A stretch of 29,131 nt of DNA, from positions 1 to 29,131 of IMG/VR virus record IMGVR_UViG_3300020197_000111, one strand, 5' to 3'. Positions 1-6,315 of this stretch are shown here, in pieces (the first letter of the stretch is position 1; every line of letters begins with the position of its first letter). A program made the position numbers and the translations under genes. This stretch comes from a virus. The notes under the pieces were generated by a model. The model was not told the DNA's origin. It searched no databases and was given only the letters and a program-made list of their open reading frames with translations.

Positions 1-186
1 TGCGGACTTTCAGACGCAAAGAAAGATTTCTACTATGCAGACGGAACTAAACACTCTAGAGGCAAAGTTAAAGGTGCTGCAGGAGAATGGAAAGAACGCT
101 CCCGCAAACACCGATATGTAATGGTATTTGATAAGAAACTCGAACTTTTATGGGGCAATGAGACTGGTGTTTTTGGTGCGGATTAG
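1..186 (+). CDS. 3' end of an unrecognised phage protein (partial)
   Basis: An open frame enters from the left edge in frame 1 and ends at TAG 184-186, giving 61 C-terminal residues. The peptide is rich in Lys and charged residues (GKVKGAAGEWKER, then HRYVMVFDKKLELLWGN) and has no motif I can name. It lies tail to tail with gp53, with only 14 bases between the two stop codons, so it belongs to a different transcript from the minus-strand baseplate genes. Its codons (CGC, CTC, CCG-type triplets) look a little less AT-rich than the structural genes, which would suit an early or accessory gene. That the frame is coding is fairly likely; the function is unknown. Confidence 0.55.
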   Translation, partial: CGLSDAKKDFYYADGTKHSRGKVKGAAGEWKERSRKHRYVMVFDKKLELLWGNETGVFGAD

Positions 187-200
187 TTTTTTATCAATTT

Positions 201-1193
201 TTAGGGCATCGTGATCCTTGTATTCTCGGTGCGAATTGTCTTATCACTTACATACTGCGATGATCTGTCATAGGTCATCGCTTTTCTTGTATCATTAATA
301 ACCTGTTGAAGATATTCCGGCTTAAGAAGATAAATGCTTCTTTTTAGGGTATTTTTTCGAGTTTCATATTCATAATTACTCACACTCACAACAGGATTTA
401 TATTTGCCGTAACAATATAAATCTGACCGACCATAGATGTGTGTGATGTGCATTGATAATATAAAACACTCGGTGCATTATATTGAACATCCCAAATCAG
501 TGTTCCGTTAGAGACTCCATTATTTACAATTCCATCACTATAAACAGTTCCATTTGTTCCGATACCGGTTTGTATTCTGAATGGATGAGCATTCATATTA
601 TTTGTGAATGTGTATCTCTCCCCTTTGATTAAATATAATGGTGGATTAGATTCATTACCGGTAAATCCAGGTCCTGTAAAAGTATAAGCATTAGACCCTT
701 GAGAACCTAAAATCCACCCTGATGTATAAAATGCAGAACCGATTCCAATATTCCCATAGATATCTACATCTGGAATTCTAAAATTAGAATCTACAACCTT
801 ACCTGCAGGAAGAATTAAACGACCTTTTGAATCCTTAACTTCGATTGTTTCATAATGATGAATAGCATTTAAATCATTACCATATATTTCTTCGGCATAT
901 TGATAAATGTCATAATCTGAAAGAGGCCATTCATTTCTGATATTTACAATACCGGCACTCACCAATACAACCCAATCATATTGAGCACTTCCATAAACTT
1001 CTTCGGCAACAGTATCCGGTCTTGCTCCGTCCTGAATTTGATACTTATTAAATATCATAAAAACATTTTTTAAATCATCACGAAGTTTAACTCTACGAAA
1101 TACATTCTTTACCAGTAAGTATTCATCAGAGCCTAAACTACTTGATAGGAACGATTGATATTCTAAATTTGGAAGCTCTCTGAAGTAAGACAT
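201..1193 (-). CDS. gp53: Baseplate wedge protein gp53 with an inserted cupredoxin-like domain
   Basis: This is a T4 gp53-type baseplate wedge subunit, needed to join wedges around the hub. The gp53 part is seen at residues 1-150 (FRELPNLEYQSFL at the start; a tyrosine/tryptophan-rich stretch near 66-90, with YGSAQYDWVVL) and again at 268-325 (NYEYETRKNTLKRSIYLLKPEYL). Between them, about residues 155-263, is a cupredoxin-like beta domain with all four type-1 copper ligand positions: His203, then Cys248-x2-His251-x2-Met254 followed by VGQIYIV. The total of 330 residues is much longer than T4 gp53 (about 196), and removing the insert restores a near-normal size. The start overlaps the stop of gp48 by one base (TAATG), so translation is probably coupled. 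The family assignment is solid; copper binding is inferred from the ligand pattern. Confidence 0.85.
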   Translation of the reverse strand: MSYFRELPNLEYQSFLSSSLGSDEYLLVKNVFRRVKLRDDLKNVFMIFNKYQIQDGARPDTVAEEVYGSAQYDWVVLVSAGIVNIRNEWPLSDYDIYQYAEEIYGNDLNAIHHYETIEVKDSKGRLILPAGKVVDSNFRIPDVDIYGNIGIGSAFYTSGWILGSQGSNAYTFTGPGFTGNESNPPLYLIKGERYTFTNNMNAHPFRIQTGIGTNGTVYSDGIVNNGVSNGTLIWDVQYNAPSVLYYQCTSHTSMVGQIYIVTANINPVVSVSNYEYETRKNTLKRSIYLLKPEYLQQVINDTRKAMTYDRSSQYVSDKTIRTENTRITMP

Positions 1194-2107
1194 TAGAATC
1201 CTGTTCCTGTGAGTGTTGACTTATTATTTCCGTTCCTATCAATATAATCCTCACGGTAGATCGGAGTGAGTTCCTGAAATGATAGTATCATCTGCATATG
1301 AACCGGTGTGGCATCAGAATATGTGGCATAAGTTCCAGAACCGGTATAGTTAACGGACATAGAATTTAGAGCACATATCTTGAACTGGTGTAGAAATGGA
1401 TGAGATTTTCCACCACTCATATATTGAACTTTGAATACACTTGGTGATTTAAGAAATAATCCGGCAGCACCTCCGGTTTCTGCTCCTTTTTGTGCCGCAG
1501 ATTCTTTTTTAAAAAATAAAATAATTTCTTTAATTACCTTAGACTCTGCTTCACTGCGAGGAACTAAATCAAATGAAAATGAAAACGACCGAGGTGGTGC
1601 TACTCCATTAAAAAGTAGTTCTGTATTTGAATTAAAAACACTACCAGTTTCTCTGGAAAGATTTTGAGTAAAGTTTCCATCTCCAAGTAGTGCTGCTGTT
1701 GCTTTTGTTGCAAAAAAAGTTTGAACCGCACTTTGACCACCTGCAGTTTGCGCTGCTGATTTCAAGTTGTTTAATAAATTTGTCGCAGCTGAAATCCCAC
1801 CGTCAAATCCATTTGAAACTGCAGACTTTGTTACTCCCAGAATAGCAGTTTGTAGAGGATCCATATTACCGACACCCCAACTTGCGCCGGCAGTGCTTAT
1901 AATAGACTGTGGCATTGGAAGTATTACTGTTCCTCTACCTGTTGCAGAACCATATCCACCTTCTGAAACAATATCATCAGAACTTTTTTGTGCAAAACTA
2001 CCGGTATCTCCTAGATTTAATCCAGGAGGTTTATACTCAAAAGAGGTGATTTTCAAAAAATCATCAGATGCATTAATATTTTTAATTGGGTATCTATAAT
2101 TTGGCAC
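1193..2107 (-). CDS. gp48: gp48-type baseplate tail-tube cap protein
   Basis: This is a baseplate protein of the T4 gp48/gp54 family, which sits on the hub and connects the baseplate to the tail tube. The central and C-terminal region (about residues 160-290) has the family pattern: NSNTELLFNGVAPPRSFSFSF, then DLVPRSEAESKVIKEIILFFK, then an aromatic strand with MSVNYTGSGTYATYSDATPVHM and a closing FQELTPIYREDYI. Residues 35-155 are Gly/Ala/Ser-rich. It is 304 residues, against about 364 for T4 gp48. A late promoter box lies 21 bases upstream, inside the end of the preceding gene, and the stop overlaps the gp53 start by one base. It could instead be called gp54, but another gp54-like gene lies at 2946, so gp48 is the better name here. 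Confidence 0.72.
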   Translation of the reverse strand: MPNYRYPIKNINASDDFLKITSFEYKPPGLNLGDTGSFAQKSSDDIVSEGGYGSATGRGTVILPMPQSIISTAGASWGVGNMDPLQTAILGVTKSAVSNGFDGGISAATNLLNNLKSAAQTAGGQSAVQTFFATKATAALLGDGNFTQNLSRETGSVFNSNTELLFNGVAPPRSFSFSFDLVPRSEAESKVIKEIILFFKKESAAQKGAETGGAAGLFLKSPSVFKVQYMSGGKSHPFLHQFKICALNSMSVNYTGSGTYATYSDATPVHMQMILSFQELTPIYREDYIDRNGNNKSTLTGTGF

Positions 2108-2122
2108 TGACGTTTATAGTTT

Positions 2123-2470
2123 TTAGTTATTTATCCTAATTCTTCCAAAAGGTAGTTTTCTCAGGTCACTAACCTCATTTTGATTAACAATATGAAGAGG
2201 GCCAATAACTTCTCCAGATGTATATTGACGCTGTTCTCCCCAATGAAAGTTAATGCCACTAAATCCCCAGGAATAAACACCTGTAACGGCAACTAAAGGA
2301 TTAGCATCATATCTTAAACCAGGAGTCTTTGGTTTATAGACAAAGGTATAAAATTTACCTGCTTCAGGACTACTGGTGGTTTCTGTTAGAGCTTCAAGTA
2401 TTTCCAACATCAAATCATCCGCATCTTCAGTTCCTATTAACTTCTTGACCAATGGTGCAATACGGCTCAT
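2123..2470 (-). CDS. Small conserved phage protein between gp4 and gp48, function unknown
   Basis: This 115-residue protein starts with an ATGA overlap on the gp4 stop, so it is translationally coupled to a head-completion gene and followed by baseplate genes. The N-terminal 35 residues are predicted helical and acidic (GTEDADDLMLEILEALTET). The rest is an aromatic-rich beta region, YTFVYKPKTPGLRYDANPLV, then VYSWGFSGINFHWGEQRQYT, ending in LRKLPFGRIRINN. I recall similar small proteins beside gp4 and gp48 in T4-like cyanophages, but with no assigned role. Its place in the operon suggests a virion or assembly function. There are no catalytic motifs, signal peptide or membrane segment. A late promoter for the next two genes is embedded in its last codons. 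Confidence 0.7.
   Translation of the reverse strand: MSRIAPLVKKLIGTEDADDLMLEILEALTETTSSPEAGKFYTFVYKPKTPGLRYDANPLVAVTGVYSWGFSGINFHWGEQRQYTSGEVIGPLHIVNQNEVSDLRKLPFGRIRINN
2128..2135 (-). promoter_or_regulatory. T4-type late promoter box GATAAATA
   Basis: Read on the minus strand the bases are GATAAATA, matching the NATAAATA late-promoter form used by T4-like phages through the gp55 sigma factor and gp33/gp45. It ends 20 bases before the gp48 start at 2107, the normal spacing, and sits inside the 3' end of the preceding gene. It should drive gp48 and gp53. Confidence 0.65.
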
Positions 2471-2910
2471 TTTCTGTCAATTCCAAGTTCGTTTTCACTC
2501 AGGACTTTAAAGGACCATCCTCTGTCTTTACAGTATTCTCTTGCCGCTTCCCATTTTGATTGGTTCTTGGCATACTCATATGCTTCATAGATATATCCTT
2601 TTGTCTGTCTTTTTGGTTTTGGTGGTGGCATAGTTTGTTTATAAGGTTTAATCTCAATCATATATTTCTTGATTGACCCGTTAGGTTCTTTGACTTTTAT
2701 AAGAAAGTCCGGAAAATATCGATGAACTTTATTATCTACAGGAGAACGATAAGGTAATGCTATTTCTTCTGAACCCCATTCAATAATATTTTCATTTAAG
2801 TCACAATAGACCATAAATTTACGTTCCCAAAGAGATCTGTAAATGATATTTGTTGGATCTCCCTTGTATTTTTTTGGATAGGAAGGTTGATATTTTCCCT
2901 TATATGACAT
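2467..2910 (-). CDS. gp4: gp4 head completion protein, nuclease fold
   Basis: This is a T4 gp4 homologue, which acts after packaging to prepare the filled head for tail joining. Its 147 residues nearly equal T4 gp4 (about 150). It shows the layout of a TnsA-like/restriction-endonuclease fold: RSLWERKF with Glu29, a Glu-rich strand WGSEEIALPY, the RYFPDFLI strand with Asp68, and MIEIKPY with Glu86-x-Lys88, which together form a D...ExK metal site. A basic segment rich in Lys and Pro (about 90-105) follows, then a helix and WSFKVLSENELGI. The active-site set appears intact, so nuclease chemistry is possible, although in this family it is inferred from fold. It is the first gene of a minus-strand operon and overlaps the next gene by four bases. 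Confidence 0.88.
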   Translation of the reverse strand: MSYKGKYQPSYPKKYKGDPTNIIYRSLWERKFMVYCDLNENIIEWGSEEIALPYRSPVDNKVHRYFPDFLIKVKEPNGSIKKYMIEIKPYKQTMPPPKPKRQTKGYIYEAYEYAKNQSKWEAAREYCKDRGWSFKVLSENELGIDRK

Positions 2911-2937
2911 TATACATAGTATATAAACTCATCTAAG

Positions 2938-2945
2938 TATTTAGA
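2938..2945 (-). promoter_or_regulatory. Weak late-promoter-like box TCTAAATA upstream of gp4
   Basis: In the 35-base divergent gap between gp4 and the gp54-like gene, the minus strand reads TCTAAATA, one base off NATAAATA, about 27 bases before the gp4 start. On the other strand the gap has TATAAACT (2922-2929), a poorer match that could serve the rightward gene. Both calls are tentative. Confidence 0.35.
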
Positions 2946-3656
2946 GTGCCTACTAAAAAAAGAATATCTGATTTCAAACCATTATTTACCAACCTCGCAC
3001 AAACTTCACATTATGAAGTTAGATTTGGAGGTCTTGGATCTAGTGGTGGGGAACTAATTTCATATCTTAATAGTAAAGGGATTACTCAGAGATTCATTGT
3101 CGAAGACTGCGGACTACTTTGTTCATCGGCATCTCTTCCAACAACAAATTTGGCAACGGCAACTATTAGTGGAAATCATATGGGTACGACTGAGTATTTT
3201 GCTCATACAAGGCAATACTCTCCAATTACTCTAGAATTTTATGTAGATAAAAATTATAATGCTCTTAAATTTATGGAAAGTTGGATGGAGTTTATTGCGA
3301 GTGGATCTCATAATCCAATTGACAGTCGTCTTCCTTCGGTGAAACAAAATAGTGACGCTTATCTTTTTAGAATGCAGTATCCGGAATATTATAAATCAAA
3401 TGAGACAAAAATTACCAAGTTTGATAAAGATTATAATCAGGAAATAGAATATACTTTTAGAGGTCTTTTTCCATCAGCAATTTCATCTCTGGCAGTTAGT
3501 TATTCTGCATCTAACATTCTTACTATGGCAGTAACATTTCAATATGATCGCTATATTGCCGGTAAGTCCAGTTCGCTTTCAAATTTGCTTGGAAACAATA
3601 ATAACTTTGTTTCGAACATTGCAAATACAGCAAATTTCATTGAAAATATTTTTTAG
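2946..3656 (+). CDS. gp54: gp54-like baseplate-tail tube initiator, tail-tube fold
   Basis: This 236-residue protein has the signature of T4 tail-tube-related proteins (gp19, gp48, gp54). The N-terminus, SDFKPLFTNLAQTSHYEVRF, resembles tube proteins. An SASLPTTNLATATISGN loop comes next, and the C-terminal strands read YTFRGLFPSAISSLAVSYSA and then ILTMAVTFQYDRY, the typical tube-domain ending. By gene order it is most likely gp54, the platform on which the gp19 tube polymerises; gp19 itself is an alternative but normally sits beside the sheath gene gp18. The start is GTG: an in-frame TAA at 2934-2936 lies just upstream and there is no ATG nearby. It is the first gene of the rightward cluster and is transcribed away from gp4. 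Confidence 0.62.
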   Translation: MPTKKRISDFKPLFTNLAQTSHYEVRFGGLGSSGGELISYLNSKGITQRFIVEDCGLLCSSASLPTTNLATATISGNHMGTTEYFAHTRQYSPITLEFYVDKNYNALKFMESWMEFIASGSHNPIDSRLPSVKQNSDAYLFRMQYPEYYKSNETKITKFDKDYNQEIEYTFRGLFPSAISSLAVSYSASNILTMAVTFQYDRYIAGKSSSLSNLLGNNNNFVSNIANTANFIENIF

Positions 3657-3686
3657 ATAATATGAATACCAATATCAATTTTGCCG

Positions 3687-3694
3687 AATAAATA
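3687..3694 (+). promoter_or_regulatory. T4-type late promoter box AATAAATA
   Basis: AATAAATA lies in the 69-base gap after the gp54-like gene and ends 31 bases before the gp26 ATG at 3726. Sequence and spacing fit a late promoter for the gp26 to hub cluster. Confidence 0.65.
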
Positions 3695-3725
3695 AGTGTA
3701 GTTGAATATTTAATGTTTAAATAAA

Positions 3726-4445
3726 ATGCCTTTACCTAAAATTTCTACACCAACATATGAGTTGGAAATACCTTCGTTAAAAAAAAATATTAAATACAGA
3801 CCATTTTTAGTCAAAGAAGAAAAGGTCTTAATTATTGCGATGGAAAGTGAGGATCCAAAACAAATTGCAGAAGCGGTAAAAACCGTAATTTCAAATTGTA
3901 TTCTTACTAAAGGAATTAAAGTCGAACAACTATCAACTTTCGATATTGAATATTTGTTTCTGAATGTTCGGGGAAAGTCTGTTGGTGAGTCTGTTGATGT
4001 TTTAATTACCTGCCCAGACGACGGAACCACACAAGTTCCGGTTTCAATTAATCTAGATGAAATTAAAGTAAATGTTGGTGAGGAACACTCAAAGGATATT
4101 AAACTTGATGATACTCTGACTCTTCGAATGAAATATCCATCGATGCAAGAGTTCATTAAGACTAATTTTAATAATACTCAATCTATTAGTATTGATGATA
4201 CCTTTGAGATGATTTCTTCTTGTATCGATCAGATTTTTAGTGAAGAAGAATCCTGGATTGCTGCCGATTCGACTAAAAAAGAACTTGATGAATTTCTAGA
4301 ACAACTGACCACAAATCAGTTTAAAGCAATTGAAAAGTTTTTTGAGACAATGCCTAAACTATCTCATATCATTAAGGTCAAAAATCCAAATACCGAAGTT
4401 GAAAGTGAGGTCGTATTGGAGGGTCTAACATCTTTTTTCGCCTAG
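3726..4445 (+). CDS. gp26: gp26 baseplate hub / tail assembly chaperone, frame 0 product
   Basis: This matches the T4 gp26 baseplate family: 239 residues, starting LPKISTPTYELEIPS, with a conserved core KYRPFLVKEEKVLIIAMES. A small beta segment follows (VDVLITCPDDGTTQVPVSIN), then helical C-terminal regions rich in acidic and phenylalanine residues (DEFLEQLTTNQFKAIEKFFET). In T4, gp26 is needed for hub assembly. Its position just ahead of the tape-measure-like genes is that of the G/GT chaperones of lambda-type tails. The last sense codons are TCT TTT TTC GCC TAG, which carry a -1 slippery heptamer feeding the next small ORF, so a longer gp26-gp51 fusion of 300 residues is predicted. The identity is well supported; the chaperone role is inferred from context. 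Confidence 0.82.
   Translation: MPLPKISTPTYELEIPSLKKNIKYRPFLVKEEKVLIIAMESEDPKQIAEAVKTVISNCILTKGIKVEQLSTFDIEYLFLNVRGKSVGESVDVLITCPDDGTTQVPVSINLDEIKVNVGEEHSKDIKLDDTLTLRMKYPSMQEFIKTNFNNTQSISIDDTFEMISSCIDQIFSEEESWIAADSTKKELDEFLEQLTTNQFKAIEKFFETMPKLSHIIKVKNPNTEVESEVVLEGLTSFFA
4433..4439 (+). promoter_or_regulatory. Predicted -1 programmed ribosomal frameshift site, T TTT TTC
   Basis: The gp26 frame reads codons TTT (4434-4436) and TTC (4437-4439) preceded by T4433, a canonical X XXY YYZ slippery heptamer, two codons before the TAG at 4443. A -1 slip continues as CGC CTA GGA ATG, entering the frame of the next ORF and running open to 4627. I see no strong stem-loop just downstream, so efficiency may be modest or depend on a longer-range structure. 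Confidence 0.65.
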
Positions 4446-4447
4446 GA

Positions 4448-4627
4448 ATGGCTCATACTTCGTTGGAGTCATATTATAGAACTACTTTTCAGTTGATGCA
4501 GCATCATAAATACTCATTAACAGAATTAGAAAATATGATGCCCTGGGAAAGAGAGGTTTATATTACTCTTCTTTCACAATATGTTGAAGAGCAAAATCTA
4601 AAGAACCAACATCAACAGAATGGCTAG
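4448..4627 (+). CDS. gp51: gp51-like small hub/tail assembly chaperone ORF (frameshift extension of gp26)
   Basis: This 59-residue ORF lies two bases after the gp26 stop and overlaps the next gene by eight bases. It reads MAHTSLESYYRTTFQLMQHH, then KYSLTELENMMPWEREVYIT, ending in a Glu/Gln-rich tail. The YSLTELENMMPWERE type of helix-turn-helix resembles the second-frame part (T of G/GT) of phage tail assembly chaperones. It is far shorter than T4 gp51 (about 249), so the name follows position and is tentative. It may be made in three ways: re-initiation at its own ATG, only as a gp26 fusion by -1 frameshift, or both. The fusion would be 238 gp26 residues, Arg-Leu-Gly, then these 59. Confidence 0.68.
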   Translation: MAHTSLESYYRTTFQLMQHHKYSLTELENMMPWEREVYITLLSQYVEEQNLKNQHQQNG

Positions 4628-6314
4628 TCTATCATCTCCATTTGCACCTCCTGCTCTTCCTGCAGCACAAGCACAACCACAGGCAGGTTTGGTTAATATT
4701 GAGAGAAATTTAGAATCTCAGAAAGAACAAAATGTTAAGCAGACACAGGAAATTTCTGGACTTCGCACCACGATAGAATCTTTAAGAACAGAAGTCACAA
4801 CATTGAATAATGGTATCGGGTCTGTTTCTAATTTAATACAGCAAGATACTGCCGTCGAAAAACAACAAGAACAACAAGAAGCAGAAAGAGAGAGAAGACT
4901 TGTTGAAACTAAAGTTCGAATGGGAAAAGAGTCTCAACTAGAAAGCAGTATTACAAGTGCTCTTGTGGGACCGGTTCAGGCTCTTGAACCAAAAATTAAT
5001 AACATATTTGATAGAATTAAAACAGCTTTATTTACATTATTTACCGGTTGGTTAACGAATCAGGGAATTGAAGCACTTAGAGCAAGTGCAGAAGGAAATA
5101 AAACTGAATTAGAAAAAATTAGAGATAGAGTTCTTAATGCTTTTGGAGATGTTATAAAAGTCTTCGCAGCGATTAGAACCGGATTTAGTTTGATAATTGG
5201 AACTATTACCACACTTGCTGGAAGAATTGCTGGTTTTGTAACCAAACTTGCTCTGGCACCCATAAAAGTTTTAACAAATACTCTTAGAGGTGCTCCTCTT
5301 CTACAAAATGTGTTTGGTGAAACAAAACCTAAACCTAAACCAACAGGACCAGGACTCATTGGAGGATTATTCAGTAGTGTTGAAGCATTTATGAATTTTA
5401 GAAATGGGGAAAATGTAGATGCAATTATGAACGCTGCGTTGTTACTTCCGACACCTCCTATTGTTAAAGGACTTTTAATTGCGGGTGTAACAGTAGATAA
5501 TATAGCAGAAGTATTTGGTGGTAATCTTTTTGGGTTTAAAAATCCAAATCACGAAAGAAAGGGAAAAGAAATTGCGGAAGAAGCAAAAAAACAAAAAAAA
5601 TCTTCAACATCAACAACATCAACATCAACAACATCGACAACATCGACAACATCAACATCAACCGCACAAACTCCGTTAATGGGAGATAAAAAAGATGAAA
5701 AATCTGAAACTGATCCAAAAAATATGACTCCTGGTCCAGTACCCGGAAGTCCAAATATTCAACCTACTTCTGCTGGTGGTGCTGCTCCTGCTGGTGGTGC
5801 TACTCCTGCTGGTGGTGCTGCTCCTGCTGGTGGTGGAGATCCCGCAGGTGGTGCTGCTCCTCCTACTAGTGGTGGTGTTAGTAGTCCAATGACATCTATG
5901 GCACCACAGGCATCAGAACTTTCATTAAATAATCCTCCGGGAGCACTAGTTCCCGGACAAAGACCTGATAAAGCTCTGACTAGCGAACAATTTAAGGCAG
6001 CAACACAAGCAAGAGCACAGGGTAAAGCAGATGGATTGTCTGGAAAAGAATTGGAGATATATGTTGCAAATGCTGCTATGAATGCTGGAACACCGAGCAC
6101 CGCAAATATAAGTTCTCCAGCGCAGACTCCAAATGTTGGGGCACTTCCAGAACCGACTCCAAATGTTATTATGGCAGGAGAGCAGGGTGGTTCTCAACAA
6201 TCACCAACTCCACAGGCACCACCAGTAGGAAGCGATACTCCTATAATTAATTCTTCCAATCCTGATAATTTTTATGTCCTTTATTCTCAATTAAATTATA
6301 ATGTGGTGATATAA
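4620..6314 (+). CDS. Tape-measure-position virion protein: coiled coil, hydrophobic core, low-complexity tail
   Basis: This 564-residue protein is of the type seen after the gp26/gp51 pair in T4-like cyanophages. Residues 25-100 form a heptad-like coiled coil (NIERNLESQKEQNVKQTQEI, later a run of Gln/Glu/Arg). Residues 125-160 carry an IFDRIKTALFTLFTGWL segment, and 175-230 and 270-305 are hydrophobic helices able to cross or line a membrane (IRTGFSLIIGTITTLAGRIA). From about 327 on it is Thr/Ser repeats, GGAxPA hexapeptide repeats and Pro/Ala/Gln-rich linker, ending in the short ordered FYVLYSQLNYNVV. Directly after a frameshifting chaperone pair is the place of a tape-measure protein, and the length is close to T4 gp29 (590). 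I see no direct similarity to gp29, so tape measure or inner-tail protein is an inference. It overlaps the upstream ORF by eight bases. Confidence 0.7.
   Translation: MASLSSPFAPPALPAAQAQPQAGLVNIERNLESQKEQNVKQTQEISGLRTTIESLRTEVTTLNNGIGSVSNLIQQDTAVEKQQEQQEAERERRLVETKVRMGKESQLESSITSALVGPVQALEPKINNIFDRIKTALFTLFTGWLTNQGIEALRASAEGNKTELEKIRDRVLNAFGDVIKVFAAIRTGFSLIIGTITTLAGRIAGFVTKLALAPIKVLTNTLRGAPLLQNVFGETKPKPKPTGPGLIGGLFSSVEAFMNFRNGENVDAIMNAALLLPTPPIVKGLLIAGVTVDNIAEVFGGNLFGFKNPNHERKGKEIAEEAKKQKKSSTSTTSTSTTSTTSTTSTSTAQTPLMGDKKDEKSETDPKNMTPGPVPGSPNIQPTSAGGAAPAGGATPAGGAAPAGGGDPAGGAAPPTSGGVSSPMTSMAPQASELSLNNPPGALVPGQRPDKALTSEQFKAATQARAQGKADGLSGKELEIYVANAAMNAGTPSTANISSPAQTPNVGALPEPTPNVIMAGEQGGSQQSPTPQAPPVGSDTPIINSSNPDNFYVLYSQLNYNVVI
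5602..5660 (+). repeat. Thr/Ser trinucleotide-like repeat (ACATCAACA type)
   Basis: Runs of ACA, TCA and TCG codons alternate here and encode an alternating Thr/Ser linker (about residues 328-347). The near-identical codons suggest expansion by replication slippage. Confidence 0.8.
5775..5864 (+). repeat. 18-bp tandem repeat coding for GGAxPA
   Basis: Five adjacent 18-bp units begin GGTGGTGCT and encode GGAAPA, GGATPA, GGAAPA, GGGDPA and GGAAPP, a flexible Gly/Ala/Pro linker within the preceding virion protein. The first units are nearly identical at the base level and the later ones have diverged. Confidence 0.8.
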
Positions 6315-6315
6315 T

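Noticed and set aside
1767-2099. 110-residue plus-strand open frame inside gp48
   Set aside because: It is antisense to gp48, with no start signal and no recognisable domain.
3710-4156. 148-residue minus-strand open frame opposite gp26
   Set aside because: It is fully covered by a strongly recognised gene on the other strand and shows no motif; it is an antisense shadow.
4505-4512. CATAAATA late-promoter-like box
   Set aside because: It lies inside the gp51-like ORF and encodes the His-Lys-Tyr of its conserved helix; it is more than 100 bases from the next start, so the match is likely coincidental.
5759-6100. Minus-strand Pro/Ala-rich open frame
   Set aside because: It arises from the GGAxPA repeat read backwards and is not an independent gene.
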